A stretch of 21,550 nt of DNA from positions 1 to 21,550 of the IMG/VR virus record IMGVR_UViG_3300032053_000613. The stretch is one strand, 5' to 3'. Under the pieces are notes generated by a model, which saw only the letters and a list, made by a program, of their open reading frames with translations, did not search any database and was not told the DNA's origin. Below are positions 7,741-14,954 of the stretch, piece by piece. Within the stretch, counting starts at the first letter, position 1; each line of letters begins with the position of its first letter. Position numbers and translations under genes: made by a program. This stretch comes from a virus.

Positions 7741-10674
7741 TTATGATAAAAGCCATCTAATATCTTCTATTCCTTGATTACCCATTCCTTGTCGTCCAGT
7801 TTTCATTTCCCACGCCTTTCTACCATCTTGAATTTGTTTTTGTTTATAAACAGGAGTAATATCTAAAGGTTTAGTCATATGCATTTGTTCAATGGAAGTA
7901 CGAGTTAAATCTATGCCTTCCTGTCGCAGGCGTAAAGCCGTATCTCTTACCCATAGACCAATACCTAATGCCATAATTAAATCATCATTATATGGTTCCA
8001 TTGCTTGGGCTTTACCATTTTTCCAAATAAATGTATCTAACTCTGATAAAGTTCTCTTAGAATAGATTTCGACTGCTTTTTCTCTAAAATACATATCAAT
8101 ATTGTTAATAACAAGTGGACGGGTTTTCACATTTGTACTAAACCCAGGAACTAATTTCTTTTCTTCAGAATCATAACGATTGGTTAATTGTCGTTGAACA
8201 TCAACATATTTTAGATCAGTAGAACTATAAAATGTATTTTTATATTCTCGATCAATAATCGCTTGCAGAGTTGCCCAACCCACATTCTCTCGTTCAACAA
8301 TAAGAATCGCATTATTATATTCAGTTGCTAATGCAACCAAGAAATTACCATAATCTTTTGTACCAAGAGTTCCTTTATATTCAGCACATTGAATAGGAGT
8401 ATCTCCTGTAATATCAAGAACGTGTGCCGCCGAAAAATCTCCCCCGTCACCTCTTGCGACATCTCCAGAAACAATGTAAGAATGTGAATAATCAGGATAT
8501 TGCCATATCCATAATCCTTTATCAACTCCTCTAATTTCTATTGGATCTTTCTGTTTATTTTTCTTATAAAATTCTACAATAGACAATTCAACAACGTTAT
8601 CACCAGATGCAAGGAAATTACAATCAAATTCTTGTGCTGCTTTTTTAGGATTTCCTTGCTTATCACCCTCAATACGTCTCCATTCTTCATCACGTTCAGG
8701 ATGTAATTGCCAAGGTAAAATTATAGGATGAAATCCATTTTTTCCAGTTTTTCCATCATTGTTTTCCTCTGCACTTTGCCACATTCTATGAAAGAAATTA
8801 CCAACTCCTCTAGGAGTCGATAATATTATCGCATTACCACCAGTGTTATGGTTGACATATCCTTCACAAACAAACCGCTCCACAACCGGAACTTTCAAAT
8901 CATAACTGAAATCGTTGCGGAGGTATCGAATTGAGATTACCTCGTCAAAAAACTCGGAGGTATCTTTCTCATATTGCATTTTCAACAACTTGTAATTTTT
9001 CGAGGGATGTAACTTGTTTGAAACATCCAACAAGGCTTCAACTGATGTAATACTTAACCCCTTTCCATTATACCACAAATATCTATCATAAAAACAGTTG
9101 TGTTTCTTTGAAAAATCTCTAATAGACATTCCACTTTCCAAGATGAGATTCTTTACGAGTGTTTTGTCAGGAAAAATTCGTTTAATAGATTTTCTTGATA
9201 GTTTTTGCCATCCTTCTTGTTTTCTTTTCAATCTAAATCCTACGGTAGAATAAAACGAATGGGCGTCAAATCCACCAATAAACAACTCAAATCCATAAAA
9301 TGTTCGTGTTTTATCTTTGATAACGGTAGATTTTGTGGATTTCCACGTTACATCTCGTATGTAACAGTTGATTCCCATATTCAACAACATTGCTCTTACG
9401 TTAGAAAGTAGTTCGTAAGAAACAGAGGTAAGTTTAATTCCCTTCGCTCCCAATGAGCATCCATCCCCATCGAACAATCCTTGGAGAAATGCGACTTGCT
9501 CTTCTTGTGACGCCGACAAAATTCGAGTTGGGACTCGCTTAGTATGTGCCGTTCCTTCACATCCTATCCACTTCAGAAGTTCTTGAACCCACGCAGATTG
9601 AATGTAATAATGTCGCTCATCACTATTTTTGAATCCAAGATTTTTTAACCAATTGATTATTTCCTCATCTGTATTGGTAATACCAACGGTTCCTTTTGAA
9701 AAATGACCTTCTGCTGTCCACAGTCCAGCTAAATAGCAAGTGTCGGTTGGAGATATATCATACCTTTTACTATTAATACGAATGTCCGGAACGAATTTAG
9801 AAAAATCTATGGCTTTTCCGAATACGTTTTGATTATATTTACACAAAACAAAGTCTTTATTTTCCTCCATATTATCTACAGACTTCCAACCATTTTTAGT
9901 CATTAGAGGATGATTTTTTGTCGCCACTAACCTCCCACCGCTCTTAAACCGAACTTCATAGAGATCAGATTTTTCCGACATATAAAAAGAAGACGCATAA
10001 ACTAATTTATCTCCATCATGAACCCTTAACGCTATATCATTGAATCCAATTTTAATTTGATTATTTACAAATTGTTCCAATCTCATCAGACCCTTTTCGG
10101 TTAGTATCAATTGGGATTTATCCAGACAAGATAATGTGGGGGCGGCAGATGTCCACAAATCCTGAGCATCATCAATAAGTGCAGCTTCGTCAATAATCAG
10201 AAGTGAAAGTGCTTGACCAACACCAGACTTTTTGGTCGTGGATGCTGCTTTGATTTGAGACCCGTTGGCAAACTTTAAGGAAAGGCGATTATCTTCAATG
10301 CACTTGACCTTTAACCAAGTCGGAAGTTCTTTTTGGGCATCACGAACCTTGGTAACAACGTCTTTGGCATCGTCTTGTTTCAACGAAATCAGGAGGATGT
10401 TCTTATCCTTATTGAAAATCATCAACCATAATGAATATGAAGCTACTAAAGTTGAAATTCCCATTTGCCGGGATTTTAAAATAATATTAAATTGATAATC
10501 ATGAAATGCTTGTAAGGTTTCTTCTTGAAATTTAAAAAGATCAAATAAAATAGTGCCTCGTATAGGATGCTTAATCTTTACGTAATGCTTCATAAAGTAA
10601 ACAGGAGAGGCAGCGCACTTCGAGAACTCCTGCTTGATAATTTCTTGATAAGAGACGGTCTGTTTATCAGGCAT
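7741..10674 (-). CDS. 17: Large terminase subunit, gp17-like, interrupted by an intein (977 aa precursor)
   Basis: T4 gp17-type packaging motor with ATPase and nuclease. The N-extein (1-182) has the Walker A variant SRQMGIST near 68-75 and Walker B LLIIDEAALID near 158-167. After the intein, the C-extein (611-977) starts TGGNAIILSTPRGVGN, holding the ATPase coupling motif. It then has the RNase H-type nuclease acids in SGDVARGDGGDFS, LIVERENVG and NDDLIMAL. Spliced length is 549 residues, near T4's 610. I prefer the ATG at 10672-10674, preceded by GGAA, with 8 bases of overlap with the upstream gene; the in-frame GTG at 10701 would overlap by 35. The C-extein DNA is noticeably AT-richer than the intein and most of the N-extein. 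The motor needs splicing to work, because the intein splits Walker B from the coupling motif. Confidence 0.95.
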   Translation of the reverse strand: MPDKQTVSYQEIIKQEFSKCAASPVYFMKHYVKIKHPIRGTILFDLFKFQEETLQAFHDYQFNIILKSRQMGISTLVASYSLWLMIFNKDKNILLISLKQDDAKDVVTKVRDAQKELPTWLKVKCIEDNRLSLKFANGSQIKAASTTKKSGVGQALSLLIIDEAALIDDAQDLWTSAAPTLSCLDKSQLILTEKGLMRLEQFVNNQIKIGFNDIALRVHDGDKLVYASSFYMSEKSDLYEVRFKSGGRLVATKNHPLMTKNGWKSVDNMEENKDFVLCKYNQNVFGKAIDFSKFVPDIRINSKRYDISPTDTCYLAGLWTAEGHFSKGTVGITNTDEEIINWLKNLGFKNSDERHYYIQSAWVQELLKWIGCEGTAHTKRVPTRILSASQEEQVAFLQGLFDGDGCSLGAKGIKLTSVSYELLSNVRAMLLNMGINCYIRDVTWKSTKSTVIKDKTRTFYGFELFIGGFDAHSFYSTVGFRLKRKQEGWQKLSRKSIKRIFPDKTLVKNLILESGMSIRDFSKKHNCFYDRYLWYNGKGLSITSVEALLDVSNKLHPSKNYKLLKMQYEKDTSEFFDEVISIRYLRNDFSYDLKVPVVERFVCEGYVNHNTGGNAIILSTPRGVGNFFHRMWQSAEENNDGKTGKNGFHPIILPWQLHPERDEEWRRIEGDKQGNPKKAAQEFDCNFLASGDNVVELSIVEFYKKNKQKDPIEIRGVDKGLWIWQYPDYSHSYIVSGDVARGDGGDFSAAHVLDITGDTPIQCAEYKGTLGTKDYGNFLVALATEYNNAILIVERENVGWATLQAIIDREYKNTFYSSTDLKYVDVQRQLTNRYDSEEKKLVPGFSTNVKTRPLVINNIDMYFREKAVEIYSKRTLSELDTFIWKNGKAQAMEPYNDDLIMALGIGLWVRDTALRLRQEGIDLTRTSIEQMHMTKPLDITPVYKQKQIQDGRKAWEMKTGRQGMGNQGIEDIRWLLS
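8845..10128 (-). mobile_element. LAGLIDADG intein inside the large terminase (428 aa)
   Basis: It begins at Cys183 (CLDKSQLILTEKGLMRLEQF, block A) and ends at His-Asn (GYVNHN, block G) followed by Thr of the C-extein, so all three splice-junction residues are canonical. Block B is LVATKNHPLMTKNGW with TxxH. LAGLIDADG motifs are LAGLWTAEGHF and LQGLFDGDGCS. Block F is YDLKVPVVERFVCEGYVNHN. Removal joins APTLS to TGGNAI, restoring the unbroken terminase motif; this TLS/TGG point is, as I recall, a known intein site in phage terminases. About 100 residues between the second endonuclease motif and block F include a RDFSKKHNCFYDRYLWYNGKG segment (in two parts RDFSKKHNCF and YDRYLWYNGKG) that may be an extra DNA-binding helix-turn-helix. 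Its base composition is less AT-rich than the adjacent C-extein. Confidence 0.95.
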
Positions 10675-11320
10675 AGATTTCCAATTTGAATTTAGTAGCA
10701 CCAGCCAAGTATTTCTTCTTGGCAGCTTCCTTTGACTTTTTGAGGAACGTAATTCTCTTCTTGGCGAGTTTTAAGTCTCGCTTTGCTCCATCCAAAATCT
10801 CTTTAGGATTGTTGTGCTTCCATCGTTCAATAAAACCTTCGGAGTTACAGAGCATGGTCACATCGCCGGAATCTTGGTCGAAGAATTTGATTACCTCTTC
10901 CAATTTACTCTTGATGTCCGTGATTTCCCCCAACTCGTAAGAAAGTAATTTGTATCCCTCGTAGTAGTCGTAGATACCGAGGATACGCAGTTTGGTTTCA
11001 TAATCAATCAAACAAGCGGAACATAATCCAGTGCGATTGAAAAGTTGTTGGTCAACCTTGGTGCCCCAATTGATGTTCTGTCCGCACTTACACTTCTGGC
11101 GAATCATCTCCCGAATCATGTCGCCTTGGGTTTTGGTAAGACATACTGTCTTCCCATTTACTTTTTTATAACATTTCTCATTTACTTTCCATTCTTCTCC
11201 CTCATTATGATACTTATCTTTTTCCAAAACTCGCATTGATAACTGGGTAAAAGGACGAACTCCATCGAGATAATTTTGCACGATCTGCAAATTTGATTTT
11301 CCTCTATATTTCTTTTCCAT
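10667..11320 (-). CDS. Unknown zinc-ribbon protein upstream of terminase (217 aa)
   Basis: The ATG at 11318-11320 follows a good ribosome site (AGGAAGAAGG). Residues about 80-105 carry a four-cysteine zinc-ribbon pattern, CKCGQN ... GLCSACL. The region around 130-150 has YDYYEGYKLLSYELGEI, followed by charged helices and a lysine-rich coiled-coil C-terminus (about 180-210). Its 3' end overlaps the terminase start by 8 bases, implying co-translation. The gene ahead of a large terminase is often the small subunit, and helix plus coiled coil would not contradict that, but the zinc ribbon is not a feature of T4 gp16 and I see no diagnostic motif. I leave the function open. Confidence 0.8.
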   Translation of the reverse strand: MEKKYRGKSNLQIVQNYLDGVRPFTQLSMRVLEKDKYHNEGEEWKVNEKCYKKVNGKTVCLTKTQGDMIREMIRQKCKCGQNINWGTKVDQQLFNRTGLCSACLIDYETKLRILGIYDYYEGYKLLSYELGEITDIKSKLEEVIKFFDQDSGDVTMLCNSEGFIERWKHNNPKEILDGAKRDLKLAKKRITFLKKSKEAAKKKYLAGATKFKLEIYA

Positions 11321-11560
11321 AACCTTCTTCCTTTCCTACACAAAACCATTTCTTGTGTGTTTTTCGTTTCCCTAAACATAATGCCGAAACTTTTCCACTG
11401 TCAAAATTAAATCTTTTTGCAAATTCTGATTGAGAAGATATTATTTCGTCATTTGTAACTTTATTCTTAAACCTAAAATATCCAGAAAAATTTAGGTTTG
11501 TATCTCCAGTAAATCTTTTACCATAATTATATTTCGTATTCTATAAACACCAGTATTCAT
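11304..11560 (-). pseudogene. Broken homing endonuclease: GIY-like start and C-terminal NUMOD-type helix-turn-helix in different frames
   Basis: An ATG at 11558-11560 starts MNTGVYRIRNI, which looks like the first strand of a GIY-YIG domain, but this frame stops after 22 codons at 11492-11494. A second frame is open from a stop at 11541-11543 to TAG at 11304-11306 and has no start codon. It reads YGKRFTGDTNLNFSGYFRF and later SEFAKRFNFDSGKVSALCLG then KRKTHKKWFCVG. The last part matches the helix-turn-helix (NUMOD1-like) tail of phage homing endonucleases; compare NLAKFCRESGLSFANMAAVS near the end of the gene at 20353-21159. The catalytic middle is missing and the pieces are out of frame, so this is a decayed gene. 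Its tail overlaps the first codons of the 217-residue gene. Confidence 0.6.
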
Positions 11561-11561
11561 A

Positions 11562-11717
11562 TCAGTTTTCTTTCTTATTAGATTCTATTTCAACTAATAT
11601 AGTGCCGGTTGGCATCTGAATTGCTTTTAATGGAAGTTTATTAGTTTTCCACCAGTTCCACGCAGTTCGATACGTTATACCTTGTTCTTTGGCCCATTTT
11701 GATAATTTTACTTTCAC
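11562..11717 (-). CDS. Orphan IS607-type helix-turn-helix protein (51 aa, GTG start)
   Basis: A GTG at 11715-11717 opens a 51-codon frame ending at TGA 11562-11564. It reads KLSKWAKEQGITYRTAWNWW, then KTNKLPLKAIQMPTGTILVE. This is the N-terminal MerR-like DNA-binding domain of IS607-family serine recombinases (TnpA), including the LPTGTILV-type end. The catalytic serine-recombinase domain that should follow (YARVSS motif) is absent; only EIESNKKEN and a stop follow. No TnpB gene is seen in the window. The next start (ATG 11560) lies one base beyond its stop, in the broken endonuclease. It is either a truncated IS607 remnant or a stand-alone DNA-binding protein. No convincing ribosome site precedes the GTG. 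The remaining 50 bases up to 11767 hold nothing I recognise. Confidence 0.65.
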   Translation of the reverse strand: MKVKLSKWAKEQGITYRTAWNWWKTNKLPLKAIQMPTGTILVEIESNKKEN

Positions 11718-11767
11718 AGAGTATAACTATACATAGTTTTCCATAAAATACAACATTTTTCTATACT

Positions 11768-14032
11768 TTATGAATAGACAGTTTTTATTCCGGATGGGTC
11801 AATCGAAATTCTTCGTCCAAATGGTCCGGTGAAAGTTCCATCCACCACTGCACTACCCGTGTATTTAACGGCAATTGCTCTAGCGGTCTTGGTTGTGGCA
11901 ACTGTTCCCGCCGTTGTGGTAACATTCACATAGTTTCCATTGATGTTGCTTATCTCCGAAACGTTTGTGTAACAAACCGCCCCATCTCCAGTTGCTGGGT
12001 CTGGTGGGAAGCTTGTTGGAAACCGCCATCCAAGCAGACGAGTTCCCACCGATGGACAACTTCCAATATTCGGGATGTATAAACTCTGAGATATCGTCAA
12101 ACTTCCAGATACGAATGTAAGGAGAGTTGGGTCTGACAATCCACTATTGGCATACAAACTCTCTCCATTGGCATCAAATGTTTGAATGGTTGACAGGTCG
12201 GAATACACCAATGTTGAGTTGATATCATACAATTCCGCCTTTAGTTGAAACGATTCATTGGCGATATTTATTTTGAATGGTATCTTAGTAAACAGAACAT
12301 CGGGTGAAAACCCATAGTCACCATAAACCTTCAAGGACATCTCTGAAAGAGTCACGTTGCAGTGATAGGGCACAATAACCAATGTTCCATAGTAATCAGA
12401 ATTTGGAGTGAAATACAACATCTGCTTGTCTGCAAACACCTTCACCGTTGCATTTTCATTGGTAGATACCGTTCCCAGTTTTAATCCGTATGAACTTAGG
12501 TAATCTTTTTCAATCTGAAGTCGTGGACTTGAACTGGTAAAGAAGAAATCTATTTTGGCATCGTGGGTTGAAAATAACTTTTCCATTACCACGTTGGTAG
12601 AGAGCACATACAGAGATCCCGCCTTCAAACTGATGAAATTGGAGTTGTATGCCGAACCAGTCATTCGGTTGAATGATTCGCTGTCATATGGATAATAAAC
12701 ATAGTCATTGACCGAATTTATTGAATCTGCCTTGGCGATGGCATACTTTGTGCCATCCATCTGAGAATATTGCGGCGTGGTAATCTTTACTGCGTCAATA
12801 TAAGGTTTGACGGAATGTGAAAGATGTATGACATTGGAACTGGTGAACCAATATCTTTGGATATGAGATTGATTGTAAAACGAACCTATCAGAGCATATG
12901 TCTTATTGTTCGTAATTGGGTCAACCAATAATTCTAATGCGTTAAGTGGTTCATCTGCAATCAACTGAAAGTCGCCGGGATAGACCATACTCTTACGATA
13001 GAGTTTGTGACGTGAAATGAATCCTGAAAAAGGTTGTATGTTTCTATAAACTATTTCAGCATATGACTGCTTGATATAAGTAGTTGTCCCGGTAGATATA
13101 TCCACAAATTTAAGGTAATCATCGGAAGCGGTGTTGTAAGCAGTCCACGTATAAGATGTTGTGAATACCCCAAGATTGATATTGGTGACAAATTGGTCTT
13201 TACCCACCGTGTAGTAAAATGGTTCACTGACTTGCATTGTCTTGCTGTCAATGACGTTCTTAATCTTGAACGAAGCAGTCTGATGAATATTCTTGGTGAG
13301 ATAGGAGTGCGGGACTTGAAGCGTGGTACTCATAATCGAAATGGACTGTCCTTCCATTTGTGTATTAAACGAGGTCGTCGGATATAGGGTCGGTCCTGCC
13401 ATTGAATCGGGGACATTTAGGAGGATGCGATAGTCAATATCCGTCTTCTTTGAATTGATATATCTTCGGTTGACATCCTTTTTAGGATTAACTGGTAACG
13501 TAAAGAAGCTTCCGCTAAAGTTAACAGTCTTAGTAAACAGATCAGCAGTGTTGTTGGTGACGACGGGATAAAGAAGACCTCGGCACTCAATCGTTGGTTT
13601 ATTATAGAAACGGACCTTGGAGACGTTCTGCAACGTTTTATCAATGGCAATGTTTCCAATCCACCTAACCGTCTCACCCTTGACCGTGGTGCCTACCAAG
13701 ATGAGTTTACCGGGACCGTTATAAGTCTCCTCAAAGATACTGACGGAAATAACGAAGTTTGCTACATCTGAATAGGATACATTGCTGTGGGGGCGTTCTG
13801 TGTAGAGAGAATTACCATTTGAGTCAAGACACTCCACTTGAATCTCAGTTCCCGCCTTGAGGAGAGATGACCCGTTGAAGGCGACGGGGTTCTTTCCACC
13901 CGTAAAAACGGGGTTGAACTCCGCAATAACGAAGTATTTTGAGAGGTAGCTGGTATCTTCGATGTCGGGTTTGAGGACATCTAGTCCCAATGACACTCCT
14001 CGCTTTCCGAATGATGATAAAAGTTGTGCCAT
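11768..14032 (-). CDS. Large virion-type structural protein (754 aa)
   Basis: A long beta-rich, Ser/Thr/Asn/Tyr-rich and cysteine-poor protein, typical of phage tail, fibre or baseplate components. The N-terminus begins MAQLLSSFGKRGVSLGLDVL and continues with beta-strand-like segments throughout; a Gly/Thr-rich stretch (TTTAGTVATTKTARAIAVKY) lies close to the C-terminus, which ends FGRRISIDPSGIKTVYS. There is no signal peptide, membrane segment or enzymatic motif. I recognise no named family, so the exact role (fibre, neck, baseplate wedge) is open. The ATG at 14030-14032 lies two bases after a strong 13-base-pair hairpin and has no visible ribosome site, so the hairpin may take part in its expression. 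Confidence 0.85.
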   Translation of the reverse strand: MAQLLSSFGKRGVSLGLDVLKPDIEDTSYLSKYFVIAEFNPVFTGGKNPVAFNGSSLLKAGTEIQVECLDSNGNSLYTERPHSNVSYSDVANFVISVSIFEETYNGPGKLILVGTTVKGETVRWIGNIAIDKTLQNVSKVRFYNKPTIECRGLLYPVVTNNTADLFTKTVNFSGSFFTLPVNPKKDVNRRYINSKKTDIDYRILLNVPDSMAGPTLYPTTSFNTQMEGQSISIMSTTLQVPHSYLTKNIHQTASFKIKNVIDSKTMQVSEPFYYTVGKDQFVTNINLGVFTTSYTWTAYNTASDDYLKFVDISTGTTTYIKQSYAEIVYRNIQPFSGFISRHKLYRKSMVYPGDFQLIADEPLNALELLVDPITNNKTYALIGSFYNQSHIQRYWFTSSNVIHLSHSVKPYIDAVKITTPQYSQMDGTKYAIAKADSINSVNDYVYYPYDSESFNRMTGSAYNSNFISLKAGSLYVLSTNVVMEKLFSTHDAKIDFFFTSSSPRLQIEKDYLSSYGLKLGTVSTNENATVKVFADKQMLYFTPNSDYYGTLVIVPYHCNVTLSEMSLKVYGDYGFSPDVLFTKIPFKINIANESFQLKAELYDINSTLVYSDLSTIQTFDANGESLYANSGLSDPTLLTFVSGSLTISQSLYIPNIGSCPSVGTRLLGWRFPTSFPPDPATGDGAVCYTNVSEISNINGNYVNVTTTAGTVATTKTARAIAVKYTGSAVVDGTFTGPFGRRISIDPSGIKTVYS

Positions 14033-14034
14033 AA

Positions 14035-14063
14035 GTATTCAAGGGCACAATGCCCCTGAATAC
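14035..14063 (-). promoter_or_regulatory. Strong hairpin (13-bp stem, TTG loop) abutting a start codon
   Basis: The minus strand forms a 13-base-pair stem with one G-T wobble (GTATTCAGGGGCA paired with TGCCCTTGAATAC) around a TTG loop. Only two bases separate it from the ATG of the 754-residue structural gene, where the ribosome site should be. There is no T-run, so it is not a standard terminator. Its core matches the hairpin ahead of portal at 7611-7625. It might block ribosome binding until melted or bound, or be a processing site. Confidence 0.6.
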
Positions 14064-14072
14064 ATATATCCA

Positions 14073-14165
14073 TCACTCAAAAATAACCTTACTGAAGTTG
14101 CCCTCTCGCTTGATCTCTATCTGCTTATCCACCGCTTCATCGTTGTCAAGTTTAGAGTGACTCAA
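14073..14165 (-). pseudogene. Displaced remnant of the SbcC/gp46 C-terminus (30 codons)
   Basis: This frame, open from 14192 to TGA 14073-14075, encodes LSHSKLDNDEA then VDKQIEIKREGNFSKVIFE and stops. The true end of the SbcC-like gene 0.9 kb upstream reads ISHIDAMKDA then VDHHIEIHHNGTDAKVVFE and stops. Both have the SH of the ATPase H-loop and end in V-FE with matching spacing, apart from one residue. The remnant starts exactly where the endonuclease gene 14162-14903 ends. Its codons are richer in G and C (GCG GTG, AAG CAG, GAG GGC) than the present gene end, more like the body of the SbcC gene. A TTG at 14163-14165 could start a 30-residue peptide, but a relic is the simpler reading. Confidence 0.65.
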
Positions 14166-14903
14166 AACTTCACGAGTTGCTGCCTGTAGGCGTCATACCT
14201 CCAAAATTCACACCCAAGATGGTCCTTGATCTGTCGCATTCTCTCCACATCCTTCTCCCGCAGAGCACCATAGATGTAATGTCTCGGTTCATCATATTCC
14301 ACCACGATATTCAGTACGGGCTCGTAGTAATCAACGAAATACCCAAGATGTTCTATGAAATGCTGTCTGTTCCCAAACCACCCACGTTCCTTTTCCAATT
14401 GGTCGAAGTATTGCTGTTCGCTCTTGCCTATGTTATTCACCCGTCCATTATTGCTTCGTTGAAGAAATAATACCCGAAGGCAAGCTGCTACACGCATTTT
14501 CCGACGTGCTTCGGAGTCGTGTCGTTTTCCAAAAAAGGGATTGAGTTTATCATACCGATGAATACCGTACATCGGATTGCCATTGCCACGGATTTTCGTT
14601 TTATGAGCATTGGTATGCTTGAATCCGATATGAGAAGCAGACATTTTCTTCCGTGATTCTGGATTCGGATGTCTCCCCAAAAAAGTACAAGACCGACATA
14701 GATTTCCTTTTCTATTGGCAAGGTTTCTATTCCCAGTAGTAGAATACGTAAGTGTTGTTCCGCAGTTAGGACACTTTCTCGTAGTATTTTCGCATCCGCT
14801 CACGGTTGACTCGCTCTTTGTTGCGACTATACCACCCCCGCCTCCACCTACGCTTCGCTTCAAGTTGTTCATTTTCTGTCTCGTATTTCTTTTTTCGTCC
14901 CAT
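14162..14903 (-). pseudogene. Homing endonuclease (zinc ribbon, NUMOD3, EDxHD/Vsr-like nuclease), frameshifted near 14777
   Basis: The true start is the ATG at 14901-14903, preceded at 5 bases by a canonical AAGGAG. It encodes MGRKKKYETENEQLEAKRRW and RNKERVNRERMRKYYE, a typical DNA-binding N-terminus of phage homing endonucleases. That frame stops at 14766-14768. Dropping one A from the AAA at 14775-14777 joins it to the long frame at KCPNCGTTLTYSTTG, a zinc ribbon closed by CRSC. NUMOD3-like NPESRKKMSASHIGFKHT and FFGKRHDSEARRKM follow. The C-terminal domain has FVDYYEPVLNIVVEYDEPRH, KDVERMRQI and EFWRYD, the pattern of Vsr-like EDxHD (DUF559-type) nucleases. Corrected length would be about 246 residues. 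The ATG at 14872 in the long frame gives a glycine run that looks like out-of-frame translation. The gene may be dead, need ribosomal frameshifting, or contain a sequencing error. Confidence 0.75.
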
Positions 14904-14908
14904 ATGGA

Positions 14909-14914
14909 CTCCTT
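14909..14914 (-). promoter_or_regulatory. Canonical Shine-Dalgarno (AAGGAG) that fixes the endonuclease start
   Basis: The minus strand reads AGAAAGGAG, five bases, then ATG at 14903. Most core genes in the window have weak or no such site, so this marks the frameshifted upstream frame, and not the ATG at 14872, as the real start of the homing endonuclease. Confidence 0.75.
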
Positions 14915-14954
14915 TCTATAAGTATATTACTCCAAGCAAAAAACTCCAACAATT

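Noticed and set aside
10667-11320. Calling the gene before terminase the small terminase subunit.
   Set aside because: Position fits, but a four-cysteine zinc ribbon and lack of any small-terminase motif make the name unsupported.
14777-14872. N-terminus with a six-glycine run if the endonuclease started at ATG 14872.
   Set aside because: The same DNA in the neighbouring frame gives a typical endonuclease N-terminus preceded by a perfect ribosome site, so the glycine run is an out-of-frame artefact.
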